DNA of 64,000 nt from the NCBI GenBank assembly GCA_049116495.1, contig JAGDYV010000029.1, positions 25,451 through 89,450 on the forward strand, read 5' to 3'. The stretch's first letter is position 1. Every line of letters starts with the position of its first letter. The notes under the pieces were generated by a model. That model did not search any database, had not been told where the DNA came from, and was given only the letters and a program-made list of their open reading frames with translations. Both the position numbers and the translations under genes were made by a program. Positions 35,999 through 45,299 of the stretch are shown here, piece after piece. The DNA is from CAJQQK01 sp049116495. Its GTDB lineage: Bacteria; Pseudomonadota; Alphaproteobacteria; Rhizobiales; Hyphomicrobiaceae.

Positions 35999-36901
35999 AT
36001 GCCTCACACACCTCGCTTCGGCGTCCTGGTCCTGCCCAATATCGCTTGGTCTGACATCCTCAAACGCTCCCAGCACGTCGAGCAACTCGGATTCGAATTG
36101 GTTACGACGGCCGATCACTTTTGCGATTGGAGCGATACGTCGCGTGACTGGCATGAAGGCTGGAGCGTGCTCGCCGCCGTCGCCATGGCGACAGAGCGGG
36201 TCCGAATCGCAACCTATGTGACGCAATTCCCGTTGCGCCACCCGGCCATGCTGGCACGACAGGCGCTGACCATCGATCATATCTCGAACGGGCGCCTGGA
36301 GATTGGCCTGGGAACAGGCATTCCGATCGATCCGAGCTACGACATGATGGGTATTCCGAACTGGGATGGCAAAGAGCGCGTCGTTCGTTTCAAGGAATAC
36401 GTCGAGGTCGTCGATCGACTGCTTTCCAATGAGGTCTCAAGTTTTACCGGGGAGTACTACACGATCAACGATGCGATCGTGAAACCGAGACCGATCCAAC
36501 AGCCTCGCCCGCCGATCGTGATCGCCGCACTCGGACCGGTGATGCTGCGCTTCGCCGCGCGCGTCGCCGACACCTGGGACACCATGAGCTTCGCCAAAAC
36601 GTTTGCCGAGCAGTTGGTAGACCTGCATAAAAAGGTGAAGATCGTTAATGAAGCCTGCGCGAAGGCCGAGCGAGATCCGGCGACGCTGCGGCGCTCCTAT
36701 CATATGTTTGACCCAGCCGCACGCGCCAGCGGTGGTGGGTTCAGCTACTACGAGTCGGTTGATGCCTTTGAAGATATGGCCGGCCAGATTATGGAAGCCG
36801 GTTTCAGCGAACTCAGCCTCTACTACCCGGTCCTACCCGAACAGATCCCGACTTTCGAACGGATCGCACAAGAGCTGTTGCCGAAGTTGCGCGCGTCGTA
36901 G
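35999..36901 (+). CDS. LLM-class flavin-dependent oxidoreductase
   Basis: Luciferase-like TIM-barrel protein of 300 residues. Typical segments are RFGVLVLPNIAWSDIL, GFELVTTADHFCDWS, ATERVRIATYVTQFPLRHPAMLARQA and NGRLEIGLGTG, then KPRPIQQPRPPIVIAALGP. It uses FMN or F420; which one cannot be told here. Members oxidise C1/C2 sulfonates, aldehydes or, like RutA, ring-open pyrimidines. Its position before a hyuAB/FdrA cluster makes a role in heterocycle breakdown possible. It is not obviously co-transcribed with the preceding remnant. Confidence 0.82.
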   Translation: MPHTPRFGVLVLPNIAWSDILKRSQHVEQLGFELVTTADHFCDWSDTSRDWHEGWSVLAAVAMATERVRIATYVTQFPLRHPAMLARQALTIDHISNGRLEIGLGTGIPIDPSYDMMGIPNWDGKERVVRFKEYVEVVDRLLSNEVSSFTGEYYTINDAIVKPRPIQQPRPPIVIAALGPVMLRFAARVADTWDTMSFAKTFAEQLVDLHKKVKIVNEACAKAERDPATLRRSYHMFDPAARASGGGFSYYESVDAFEDMAGQIMEAGFSELSLYYPVLPEQIPTFERIAQELLPKLRAS

Positions 36902-36951
36902 CTGCGGATGCGCCGCTGCAAATACTCGGCAACAAATTGCCAGGAGCGCAC

Positions 36952-37125
36952 ATGAAGGAGAGCAACTATCAGTTGGCCGGGCTGGTGGGATTCATTATAG
37001 CAGGGCTCGTCTTCATTGCCGCCGGCATCAATTTCGGCGATCCATTGACGATCATTGGTAGCGTCGTTTGGGTCATTTCATGCCTGATCTGGATGATCCC
37101 GCTGCTCAAGTCGGGAAATGACTAA
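36952..37125 (+). CDS. Small two-helix membrane protein
   Basis: A 57-residue protein from ATG 36952 behind AGGAG, with two hydrophobic segments (LAGLVGFIIAGLVFIAAGI and IIGSVVWVISCLIWMIPLL) and a short charged end KSGND. I recognise no family. It lies 51 bp after the LLM oxidoreductase gene and is likely co-transcribed. Confidence 0.65.
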   Translation: MKESNYQLAGLVGFIIAGLVFIAAGINFGDPLTIIGSVVWVISCLIWMIPLLKSGND

Positions 37126-37258
37126 CCGACTAAGCGAGCGCCACGTGACCCCAGCCGGGGAGATTCGGATTGAACCCGACATCCCATACCGTATTGCCGG
37201 CAGGCACACTGTCACGTAGCATCAAGCGACAAACTCAAAACTGTTGAGAGATCCCAAC

Positions 37259-38233
37259 ATGAAAGCGATCAGGGCCCATTCCTTTGGCGGGCCGGAAGTT
37301 TTGCAACTAGATGACGTCGATGATCCCACACCGGGTGCAGGCGAAGTCGTCATCGATGTACGCGCAGCGGGCGTCAATCCGGCCGACACCTACATGAGAA
37401 GCGGTACATACGCGATCGTGCCCGAACTCCCCTATGTCCCGGGCGGTGATGCTGCAGGCATCGTTGCGAGCGTTGGCGAAGGCGTCGTTGACTATGCGGT
37501 TGGTGATAGAGTGTTCGCCGGCACCGCCCAGAGTTTCGACTTCACGGGCTGCTATGCGGAGAAAGTGAAACGGAAGATCGGCGAGATCGCACATCTGCCG
37601 GATAGAGTGGGTTTCGCCGAAGCGGCAACTTTCGGTGTTTCCTACACGACGGCGCATTATGCCTTGTTCATGCGCGGAAATGCGCAGGCGGGCGAGACAG
37701 TGTTCATTCATGGCGCGAGTGGTTCGGTCGGCACATCTGCCGTCCAACTCGCCAAACGCGCAAACCTCAAAGTTATCGGCAGCGGTGGAACAGACAAAGG
37801 CCTTGAGCTGATCATGAAAGCCGGCGCCGACCATGCCGTCGATCATACGGCTCCCAATTATCTTGATGACGTCCGGCGCTTCACCAACGACAAGGGACCC
37901 GAGTTGATCCTCGAGATGCTGGCGAACGTAAATCTTGCTGCCGACATGGACCTGGCCGCCAAATACGGGCGTATCATTGTGATCGGCAATCGCGGTGAGA
38001 TCACGATCACGCCACGTGTTGCCATGATGAAAGAGCTGGACATTCGCGGCATTGCCTTGTGGAACTCAACCCGCGAACAAATGAAACCGATTTTGAGCGA
38101 CATCCTAGCAGGCGTTGCGGACGGCACACTGAAACCGGTGGTCGGCAAGCAGTTTCCGCTGGCCGAAGCCGAAGCGGCACATATCGCGGTCTTGGAACCG
38201 GGCGCCCATGGAAAGATCGTCCTCGTGCCCTAA
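37259..38233 (+). CDS. Quinone oxidoreductase (zeta-crystallin type)
   Basis: Zinc-free MDR enzyme of 324 residues from ATG 37259 (an in-frame TTG at 37244 is unlikely). Signatures are MKAIRAHSFGGPEVLQL at the start, AAGVNPADTYMRSG, PGGDAAGIVASVGEGV, and the NADPH site FIHGASGSVGTSAVQLAK (about 147-164). It reduces quinones or enones with NADPH. The gap of 130 bp to the preceding membrane protein suggests its own promoter. Confidence 0.87.
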   Translation: MKAIRAHSFGGPEVLQLDDVDDPTPGAGEVVIDVRAAGVNPADTYMRSGTYAIVPELPYVPGGDAAGIVASVGEGVVDYAVGDRVFAGTAQSFDFTGCYAEKVKRKIGEIAHLPDRVGFAEAATFGVSYTTAHYALFMRGNAQAGETVFIHGASGSVGTSAVQLAKRANLKVIGSGGTDKGLELIMKAGADHAVDHTAPNYLDDVRRFTNDKGPELILEMLANVNLAADMDLAAKYGRIIVIGNRGEITITPRVAMMKELDIRGIALWNSTREQMKPILSDILAGVADGTLKPVVGKQFPLAEAEAAHIAVLEPGAHGKIVLVP

Positions 38234-38359
38234 TGGCCGCACGCTTGGCAATCTGAAAACGGAGTGTTAGACGGGCCAGCGCGAACTTGACGAGGTGAGC
38301 AACGCGATGTTCCGCACTCATCGACAATACGAAACCACCGTGCCTGGGAACGACCTTGT

Positions 38360-38539
38360 ATGCACCAAGCCGAAAAGAACCGCCTTCTCAATTCGCCACT
38401 AAAGGTCGTTAATGTCGGCCTTGAAGGCTTCGCTCAGGAATTGAAGCAGCAGGATGTTGACGTTGTCCACGTTGATTGGAAGCCGCCTGCGGGCGGCAAC
38501 ACACGTCTGGCAAAACTTCTCTCCAAGCTCGGGACATAG
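38360..38539 (+). CDS. Small conserved protein of FdrA/DUF1116 loci
   Basis: A 59-residue protein too short for many gene finders: MHQAEKNRLLNSPLKVVNVG, then LEGFAQELKQQDVDVVHVDW and KPPAGGNTRL. The pattern 'PL.V.NVG...FA..L..Q...VVHVDW.PPAGG' is one I recall next to, or fused with, FdrA and DUF1116 proteins. It ends 5 bp before the DUF1116 start and is in good reading context, so it is probably a real subunit or regulator of the putative carbamoyltransferase. No strong ribosome site precedes ATG 38360. Confidence 0.7.
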   Translation: MHQAEKNRLLNSPLKVVNVGLEGFAQELKQQDVDVVHVDWKPPAGGNTRLAKLLSKLGT

Positions 38540-38544
38540 CGGCC

Positions 38545-39795
38545 ATGGAGATCATTGAAGCCGCCAATCGCGAGGCGCTGCAGCGCATGCTGTCGGGCAC
38601 ACCGATCCTCAAAGACGTCGTTCCTGCCTCCGAAGCCATACCGGCGCTTAAGGATCGGATGATTCTGCATGCGGGACCGCCGATCACGTGGGATCGCATG
38701 TGCGGCCCGATGCGCGGCGCAATCACGGGCATTGCTGTTTTCGAAGGTTGGGCACCGGATCTCGAGACCGCAGCAGACATGGCAGCGGGTGGCGCCTTCG
38801 AATTCCATCCCAACCACCACTTCGATGCGGTCGGGCCGATGACCGGTATGACCACGGTCAGTCAACCAGTGATGGTTGTTGAGAATGAAACCTTCGGCAA
38901 TCGTGCGTTCTGTACGATCAATGAAGGTCTCGGCAAGGTCATGCGCTTTGGCGGCAACGATGATGAAGTTCTGGAGCGATTGCGCTGGATCAGAGAAGTG
39001 CTCGGGCCGGCGATGTCGGCAGCGCTACGTGCTGATGGCGGCGTCCCGCTCAAGAGCATTGTTGCCCGTGGCCTGACCATGGGCGATGAGATGCACCAGC
39101 GTAACGTTGGCTGCTCCGGCCTGATGTTGCGCGCAATGGCTCCAGCGATGGCGGCCACCTCTCGCGACAATGCGGCCCTTTCGAAAGCACTGGCCTTTGT
39201 CGCGAGCAACGATCAGTTCTTTCTCAACATCGCGATGGCGCTTGGCAAATCCCTGATGGATCCGGTGCGCGATATCGAAGGCTCCAGCATCGTCACGGCG
39301 ATGTCGCGCAATGGAACTGACTTCGGTATTCGCGTCAGTGGTACGGGCGACCAGTGGTTCACGGCGCCGGTTGAGATGCCCGAAGGGTTGTATTTCCCTG
39401 GCTACACTGAAGCGGACGCCAACCCTGACATGGGTGATTCAACCATTGTCGAAACAATTGGCCTCGGCGGCTTTGCGATGGGTGCTGCGCCTGCTGTTGC
39501 CGGCTTTGTCGGAGCCGGAACTGCGTCCGAAGCAGCCAACTTTACGCACTCGATGCGCGAGATCACGTTCGGCGAGAATCCGGAATGGGCGATTCCGGCA
39601 CTCGACTATCTCGGTGTCCCGACCGGTATCGATATCCGCTATGTCGTCGAAACAGGACTCGCTCCAACCATCAATACCGGCATCGCCCACAAACAGCCTG
39701 GGATCGGACAGGTCGGTGCGGGTGTCGTGCGCGCGCCGCTGGCATGTTTCGAGCAAGCGCTCGAAGCACTGGCCGAACGGGTAAATGCAGCATGA
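38545..39795 (+). CDS. DUF1116 protein (YlbE/AllG-like)
   Basis: A 416-residue protein of the YlbE/DUF1116 family. Key blocks are LHAGPPITWDRMCGPMRGA, FEFHPNHHFDAVGPMTGMTT, CTINEGLGKVMRFGG and GQVGAGVVRAPLACFE. In E. coli the FdrA, YlbE and YlbF proteins were described as an oxamate carbamoyltransferase that frees carbamoyl phosphate in allantoin fermentation; no YlbF (DUF2877) gene is visible here. Start ATG 38545 is chosen from its position just behind the 59-residue gene; the longer frame to 38476 overlaps that gene. It overlaps fdrA by ATGA. Confidence 0.8.
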   Translation: MEIIEAANREALQRMLSGTPILKDVVPASEAIPALKDRMILHAGPPITWDRMCGPMRGAITGIAVFEGWAPDLETAADMAAGGAFEFHPNHHFDAVGPMTGMTTVSQPVMVVENETFGNRAFCTINEGLGKVMRFGGNDDEVLERLRWIREVLGPAMSAALRADGGVPLKSIVARGLTMGDEMHQRNVGCSGLMLRAMAPAMAATSRDNAALSKALAFVASNDQFFLNIAMALGKSLMDPVRDIEGSSIVTAMSRNGTDFGIRVSGTGDQWFTAPVEMPEGLYFPGYTEADANPDMGDSTIVETIGLGGFAMGAAPAVAGFVGAGTASEAANFTHSMREITFGENPEWAIPALDYLGVPTGIDIRYVVETGLAPTINTGIAHKQPGIGQVGAGVVRAPLACFEQALEALAERVNAA

Positions 39796-41288
39796 CCGAA
39801 GTCATCCTCAATGACGTCCGCCGCGGCTACTATGCCGATTCGGTTGCCTTGATGCAGCTCTCGCAAAAAATTGTATGCCTCGAAGGCGTACAAGAGGCTG
39901 CCCTGATGATGGGAACGCCGGCCAACATCGAAATCCTGGCGGATGCGCGTCTGCTGGCCGATGTCGGTCGCCAGGCCCAGGGCGGCGACCTTATCCTTGC
40001 GATCCGCGCCGATCATATAGACGCCGCGAACAAGGCAATGGCCGACGCTACAAGTCTCCTCTCGCGGTCCCGCGCTGCTGATGGCGAGCAGCTCTCGTGG
40101 CGCCCGAAGACGACTCGAGCTGCCATCAATGGCATGCCGGACGCCAATCTGGCACTTATCTCCGTTCCCGGCGACTTCGCAGTTGCCGAGGCGCGCAAGG
40201 CGATCCGGCGCGGCCTCGATGCAATGATCTTCAGTGATAACGTGTCCGTCGAAGACGAGGCAGCGCTCAAACGAGAAGCGCAAGAACTTGACCGTCTCGT
40301 CATGGGACCGGACTGCGGCACGGCGATCATCAACGGCATACCACTGGCATTCGCCAACCGGGTTCGGCGCGGCAACGTCGGCATCATTGGTGCGTCAGGC
40401 ACCGGTATCCAGGAAGTATCATGTCTGATCGACCGCTTTGGCGGCGGCATCTCGCACGCGATCGGCGTCGGAGGACGCGACTTGAGCCACATGGTGGGTG
40501 GCCTATCGACGCTGATGGCGCTTGATATGCTGGACAGGGATCCGAATACCGAACGCCTGGTCTTGATTTCGAAGCCACCACCAGCCGGAGTGGCCGCGAA
40601 AATCCTGGAACGGGTTTCGGCGTCGCGCAAGCCAACGACGATTTGCTTCATTGGAGCGCACAACCTGCAGATGCCGGCGAATGCTACTCAGGTCGCAACA
40701 CTGTTGAGCGCTGCCGAACATGCTGCATCCAAGCGGCCAAATCCAGTTCCATCACACGTTCCTGGATTCGATATCCCGTCAAGTCACCGCCGAATTCACG
40801 GGCTTTTTTCCGGCGGCACCCTGTGTGCGGAAGCGCAGGTGATATTCCAATCGGCAGCAGAGCATTTTGTCTCCAATGCGCCAATCCCGGGCGCCCCATC
40901 GGCCAGCGCCGGCAGTGATGAGCATGCGCTCCTGGACCTTGGAGCCGACGAGTTTACCAAGGGACGGCCGCATCCGATGATCGACCCTTCCGTGCGGGAC
41001 CGAGCGTTGCTTGAGGCTCTGAGTTCCGAGCGAACAGCGGTCATCTTGCTCGATGTTGTTATCGGATTTGGATCGCACCACGATCCTGCCGGCCATCTGG
41101 TCGCTCTACTCAATCAACAATCAAGAATCGCACGACCTCAGATTGTTGCATCGGTGACCGGCACCGACGCCGACCCGCAGAACCGGTCATCTCAAGTGGC
41201 GAAACTTGAGTCCGCCGGCATTCACGTTGCACCGACGAACGCTGAGGCTGCAGCTTTGGCACTTGCGGCGATCGCGCAAGATAAGTGA
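39792..41288 (+). CDS. fdrA: FdrA-like acyl-CoA-synthetase-fold protein
   Basis: A 498-residue FdrA-type protein, starting in an ATGA overlap with the DUF1116 gene. The N-terminal part has VRRGYYADSVALMQLS and EAALMMGTPANIE, the CoA-binding Rossmann fold has GNVGIIGASGTGIQEV (about 192-207) and GVGGRDLSHMVGG, and the ligase-like end has ILLDVVIGFGSHHDPAGHL. FdrA is related to succinyl-CoA synthetase but lacks the usual phospho-histidine; in E. coli it belongs to oxamate carbamoyltransferase. With hyuAB next to it, it may transfer a carbamoyl group released from a ring-opened ureide. Confidence 0.82.
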   Translation: MTEVILNDVRRGYYADSVALMQLSQKIVCLEGVQEAALMMGTPANIEILADARLLADVGRQAQGGDLILAIRADHIDAANKAMADATSLLSRSRAADGEQLSWRPKTTRAAINGMPDANLALISVPGDFAVAEARKAIRRGLDAMIFSDNVSVEDEAALKREAQELDRLVMGPDCGTAIINGIPLAFANRVRRGNVGIIGASGTGIQEVSCLIDRFGGGISHAIGVGGRDLSHMVGGLSTLMALDMLDRDPNTERLVLISKPPPAGVAAKILERVSASRKPTTICFIGAHNLQMPANATQVATLLSAAEHAASKRPNPVPSHVPGFDIPSSHRRIHGLFSGGTLCAEAQVIFQSAAEHFVSNAPIPGAPSASAGSDEHALLDLGADEFTKGRPHPMIDPSVRDRALLEALSSERTAVILLDVVIGFGSHHDPAGHLVALLNQQSRIARPQIVASVTGTDADPQNRSSQVAKLESAGIHVAPTNAEAAALALAAIAQDK

Positions 41289-41422
41289 ACATCTTCCGAT
41301 CCTGGGCAACCCCGATGAGATAGCACCGAAATACTGAAACCGGGCCGCAATTTGTCTCCTGTTTTACCAGCCCCCGTCGTGCTCTAGTCGCGTAACGCTA
41401 AGTTCCATCCAGAGCAGGCTTC

Positions 41423-43495
41423 ATGGGTAACAAGAACATTCGCGTCGCTATCGACATCGGCGGCACCTTCACGGATCTACAGGTCCTCAACCTCGACAGC
41501 GGCGCGATTCATGACTTCAAATCACCGTCCACGCCGCACGACCCATCCGAGGGCCTGATTGCCGCGCTCAACAGCGCGGCATCTCGGTTCGGCTTCGCGC
41601 TGGCTGACATCACGATGCTGCTGCACGGATCGACGATCGCGACCAACGCCGTGCTGGAACGCAAGCTGCCAAAAGGCGCGCTACTCACCACTCATGGGTT
41701 TACCGATGTGCTCGAGATCGGTCGCCACATGCGGCACAACGTTTATGCCCTCAAAGCCGAATCGCGCTCGCTTCTCATTCCGCGCGAGAGACGCTTTGGG
41801 ATTGCCGAACGCGTGCAGGCCAATGGAGAAATTGGATTGGCTTTGGATGCTGCTGCGGTTCACAGCGTTGGCGAGGGCTTAGTGGCAGAAGGCGTTTCGT
41901 CGGTTGCGATCGCGTTTCTTCATGCCTATCGCAATCCCTCACATGAGCAACAGGCTGCCGAGATCCTGAGCCAGTTCCCAAGCCTTTCGATTGCGACCTC
42001 ACACGAGGTCAGCCCCGAGATCCGCGAGTTCGAGCGCATCTCGACCACGGTGCTCAACGCTCTCCTGAAGCCCGTCATATCCGGATACTTGAAACGTTTG
42101 ACGCAGCGCCTTGCCGACGCCGGCGTCTCGGCACAGCTCTATCTCGTGCAATCCAACGGCGGCGTTGCGCTCCCGGATGATGCCGCGCGCCTTCCTGTAA
42201 AACTCTTGCTGTCAGGCCCGGCCGGCGGCGCCATGGCGATGGCTCAGTTGGCGCGTGCGCATGGACTTTCAAACATGGTCGGCATCGATATGGGCGGCAC
42301 GAGTTCCGATGTATCGGTGGTGACAGATGGTCAAATCGGCGAGACCGGAGAGGGAGACATCGACGGCCTGCCGGTGCGCCTGCCAATGATTGAGATTCGA
42401 ACAATTGGCGCCGGTGGCGGATCAATTGCACACGAAGTGACAAATGCGTTGCGCGTCGGCCCGATAAGCGCCGGCTCCATGCCAGGTCCAGCCTGCTATC
42501 AACGCGGCGGTACAGACCCGGCGGTCACCGATGCCAACCTGTTGCTCGGCCGCATAGACCCAGGCGCATTCCTCGGCGGCGAGATGCAACTGAACAAGCA
42601 GGCCGCCGAAAGCGCGATTCAGCCACTTGCAGCTCAACTCGGATTGTCACAGGATGACGCCGCACGCGGCATCGTCGATGTCGCCAATGTCAGCATGGCA
42701 AGTGCCGTGCGGCTCAGCCTGTTCGAGAAAGGCGCCGATCCGGCCGACTATGTGCTTGCGCCGTTCGGCGGTGCCGGAGGTCTGCACGCATGCGCAATCG
42801 CGGAGGAGCTTGATATTGACCAGATCCTCTTTCCAGCGACCGCTTCGACACTTTCCGCCGGTGGCATTCTCACATCCGACTTGCGCCATGATCTGTCCCA
42901 TTCGGAGCTCTTTGTGCTCGACGCAGAGGCCAGCACACCACTCAATCAGATCGCGCAGCGACTCTTCATTGAAGCAGGCGCGATGCTCGACGTCGACAAT
43001 GTGCCCTCTACCCAGCGCCAGATTCGGTTTGCGGCTGACTGCCGCTACCGCGGTCAAGCCTATGAAATTGTTACCCCCTGGCCCTATCTGACCGAAGCGA
43101 CCAGAGTTGATTCTGGTGCGATCGAATCCCTGAAAGCCGTCTTTCACGACCTTCATCTCACCCGTTATGCCCATAACGCGCCCGATGAGCCCGTTGAAAT
43201 CGTCACGCTGCGCGCCAGCGCAATTGGATTGCTTGGGCAGCCCGAAATTGAAGTCGGCAACAATCGGTCGCGGCATGCCACCGATGACACAAACCGTTCG
43301 CGACCAATCCATCTGCGCGATGGCTGGCACAATACGCCAGTGCGCCAACGCGACACGATCACCACGGCGCCAATCGATGGTCCCGTACTCATCGAAGAGG
43401 CCTACTCATCCCTGCTGATCGACGCCGGCTGGACGATCCGCGCGATCGATGACGGATGCCTGATGGCCGAACGAATGAGGGAGAACGTACGATGA
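41423..43495 (+). CDS. hyuA: Hydantoinase/oxoprolinase subunit A
   Basis: ATPase-type HyuA subunit, 690 residues. N-terminal ASKHA-type phosphate motif AIDIGGTFTDLQVL (about 9-22), the GSTIATNAVLERKLPKGALLTT block, the second phosphate motif GIDMGGTSSDVSVV (about 290-303) and GAGGGSIA (about 332-339) are all intact. HyuA with HyuB hydrolyses five-membered cyclic amides (hydantoins, 5-oxoproline, N-methylhydantoin) with ATP. It overlaps hyuB by ATGA (43492-43495). The intergenic distance of 134 bp to fdrA suggests a second promoter or a long operon. Confidence 0.88.
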   Translation: MGNKNIRVAIDIGGTFTDLQVLNLDSGAIHDFKSPSTPHDPSEGLIAALNSAASRFGFALADITMLLHGSTIATNAVLERKLPKGALLTTHGFTDVLEIGRHMRHNVYALKAESRSLLIPRERRFGIAERVQANGEIGLALDAAAVHSVGEGLVAEGVSSVAIAFLHAYRNPSHEQQAAEILSQFPSLSIATSHEVSPEIREFERISTTVLNALLKPVISGYLKRLTQRLADAGVSAQLYLVQSNGGVALPDDAARLPVKLLLSGPAGGAMAMAQLARAHGLSNMVGIDMGGTSSDVSVVTDGQIGETGEGDIDGLPVRLPMIEIRTIGAGGGSIAHEVTNALRVGPISAGSMPGPACYQRGGTDPAVTDANLLLGRIDPGAFLGGEMQLNKQAAESAIQPLAAQLGLSQDDAARGIVDVANVSMASAVRLSLFEKGADPADYVLAPFGGAGGLHACAIAEELDIDQILFPATASTLSAGGILTSDLRHDLSHSELFVLDAEASTPLNQIAQRLFIEAGAMLDVDNVPSTQRQIRFAADCRYRGQAYEIVTPWPYLTEATRVDSGAIESLKAVFHDLHLTRYAHNAPDEPVEIVTLRASAIGLLGQPEIEVGNNRSRHATDDTNRSRPIHLRDGWHNTPVRQRDTITTAPIDGPVLIEEAYSSLLIDAGWTIRAIDDGCLMAERMRENVR

Positions 43496-45132
43496 CCCAA
43501 ATTGATCCCGTCAAGCAGGAAGTCATTCGCAACGCACTCATCGCTGGCGCGGAAGAGATGAATGTCTCAATCTGGCGGACGGCGCGCTCCACTGTGGTCC
43601 GGGAAACCCTCGATTACTCTACCGCGCTGTTCAACGGCGCCGGTCAGGCGGTCGCGCAATCGACGCGCATTCCGATCCACCTCAACTCCATGTCCGTCTG
43701 CCTAGAGGACATCATCTCTGGCCCCATACCAATCGATCAATGGCACGACGGCGACGTGATCCTGACCAATGACCCCTACGCGGGTGGCCAGCACTTGTCG
43801 GACTTTGTCGCGTTCAAACCGATCTTTGCCGACGGCCGTCGCATCGCCATTGCCGCCGCCATCGTGCACCACGTCGACGTCGGCGGTGGCGCACCCGGCA
43901 GCTACTACGCGAAGGCGACCGAGGTTTACCAGGAAGGTTTGCGCTTGCCTCCGATCAAACTCGTCGAGGCCGGCCGCACCAACAACGCCGTTGTCGATAT
44001 CATCCGACGCAATAGTCGCGAACCGGACAAGATCGGCGGCGATGTCCATGCGCAACTTGCCTGTCTTGACGTTGGTTCGGCCGCCATCGGCCGCATCACA
44101 ACACGTTACGGGCACGACATCTTGGAGGCGGCCATGGCCGCCATTCTCGACCAGTCGGAAGCAACCATGCGCGAGACCTTGGCTGGCCTGCCGGACGGCA
44201 CCTATAGGTTTAACGACTTTGTCGACGACGACGGTCAGGATGCCATCGATCTTGCCATAGTCACATCCGTAAGAATTGCCGGCGACAGATGCATCGTCGA
44301 CCTATCTGAGAGTGCCGACCAGGCACCGGGACCGGTCAATTGCACACTCAATATGTCGAAGTCGGCCGTCTATTGCGCCCTGCTCAGTCTCGCAGACGGT
44401 GCTGTCATGGCCAATTCGGGCGCGTATCGACCGATCGATGTCATCTGCCGGGAAGGTTCCATCGCCAACTGCACGGCGCCGGCCCCCGTTGCCAACCGGA
44501 TGGCAACAGGTCACCGGATCGTCACGGCCGTCCTTGGCGCGCTTGCCGAGGCGGCGCCTGAGCGTATCCCCGCGGCCTACTACGGCGTCTCCTATGTGAT
44601 GACCTTGCAGGCACCGGATCCGGTCGTCGCAGGGGAGTCTCGTGTCTATTTCGAAGTGGAAGTTGGCGGCTGGGGCGGTCACCCAACGCAGGACGGTGCC
44701 GACGGCTTCTCCTGCGGTTTCCATAACCTCGCCAATTCACCCGTAGAGATGTGCGAAGTTCTATTCCCGATTACGTTCACCGAATATGGCTTCATCCCTA
44801 ATAGCGGTGGCGATGGTGAGCATCGTGGCGGCCTTGGCCTCGCCCGCGAATGGCGTTTGAACGCCGACTGGGGCGTTGTCTCGGGCAGCTTCGAGCGATT
44901 CCGACACGGTCCATACGGACTGGCAGGCGGCAACGATGGCCGGCCGGGCCGATTCTCGCATGTGACGACCTCAGGGACCATGCAGTTGCCCTCGAAGATA
45001 TCCGGCGTGCGACTTGTCGCCGGGGACCGCATCCGGCTCGAAACGTCCGGTGGCGGTGGCTGGGGCGACCCGGCGAACCGTTCCGCTGAGGCCCGACAGC
45101 GCGACCGCGACGGAGGCTATGTTAGCGAGTAA
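43492..45132 (+). CDS. hyuB: Hydantoinase/oxoprolinase subunit B
   Basis: HyuB subunit of 546 residues starting at ATG 43492 (overlapping the hyuA stop; an upstream in-frame start at 43456 would lie inside hyuA). Family blocks: RETLDYSTALFNGAGQAVAQ, DVILTNDPYAGGQHLSDF, HHVDVGGGAPGS and the C-terminal GLGLAREW with SGGGGWGDP. It forms the metal-dependent catalytic partner of HyuA. The ring substrate cannot be told from sequence. Confidence 0.88.
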   Translation: MTQIDPVKQEVIRNALIAGAEEMNVSIWRTARSTVVRETLDYSTALFNGAGQAVAQSTRIPIHLNSMSVCLEDIISGPIPIDQWHDGDVILTNDPYAGGQHLSDFVAFKPIFADGRRIAIAAAIVHHVDVGGGAPGSYYAKATEVYQEGLRLPPIKLVEAGRTNNAVVDIIRRNSREPDKIGGDVHAQLACLDVGSAAIGRITTRYGHDILEAAMAAILDQSEATMRETLAGLPDGTYRFNDFVDDDGQDAIDLAIVTSVRIAGDRCIVDLSESADQAPGPVNCTLNMSKSAVYCALLSLADGAVMANSGAYRPIDVICREGSIANCTAPAPVANRMATGHRIVTAVLGALAEAAPERIPAAYYGVSYVMTLQAPDPVVAGESRVYFEVEVGGWGGHPTQDGADGFSCGFHNLANSPVEMCEVLFPITFTEYGFIPNSGGDGEHRGGLGLAREWRLNADWGVVSGSFERFRHGPYGLAGGNDGRPGRFSHVTTSGTMQLPSKISGVRLVAGDRIRLETSGGGGWGDPANRSAEARQRDRDGGYVSE

Positions 45133-45299
45133 CGACTGCCAGTCAGGCAGTGCCGGACTTTATCCAAGCCATTCGATCAAGTTTCCCAGCATCTCGCCGA
45201 TATTGATGTGATCACAACCTCCTGCACCCTTGCAAAGCATCGTCACACGTTCAAAGTTGTATCTCCGTTTCGATACCTCGACGCCTTTCATCAGGAGCC

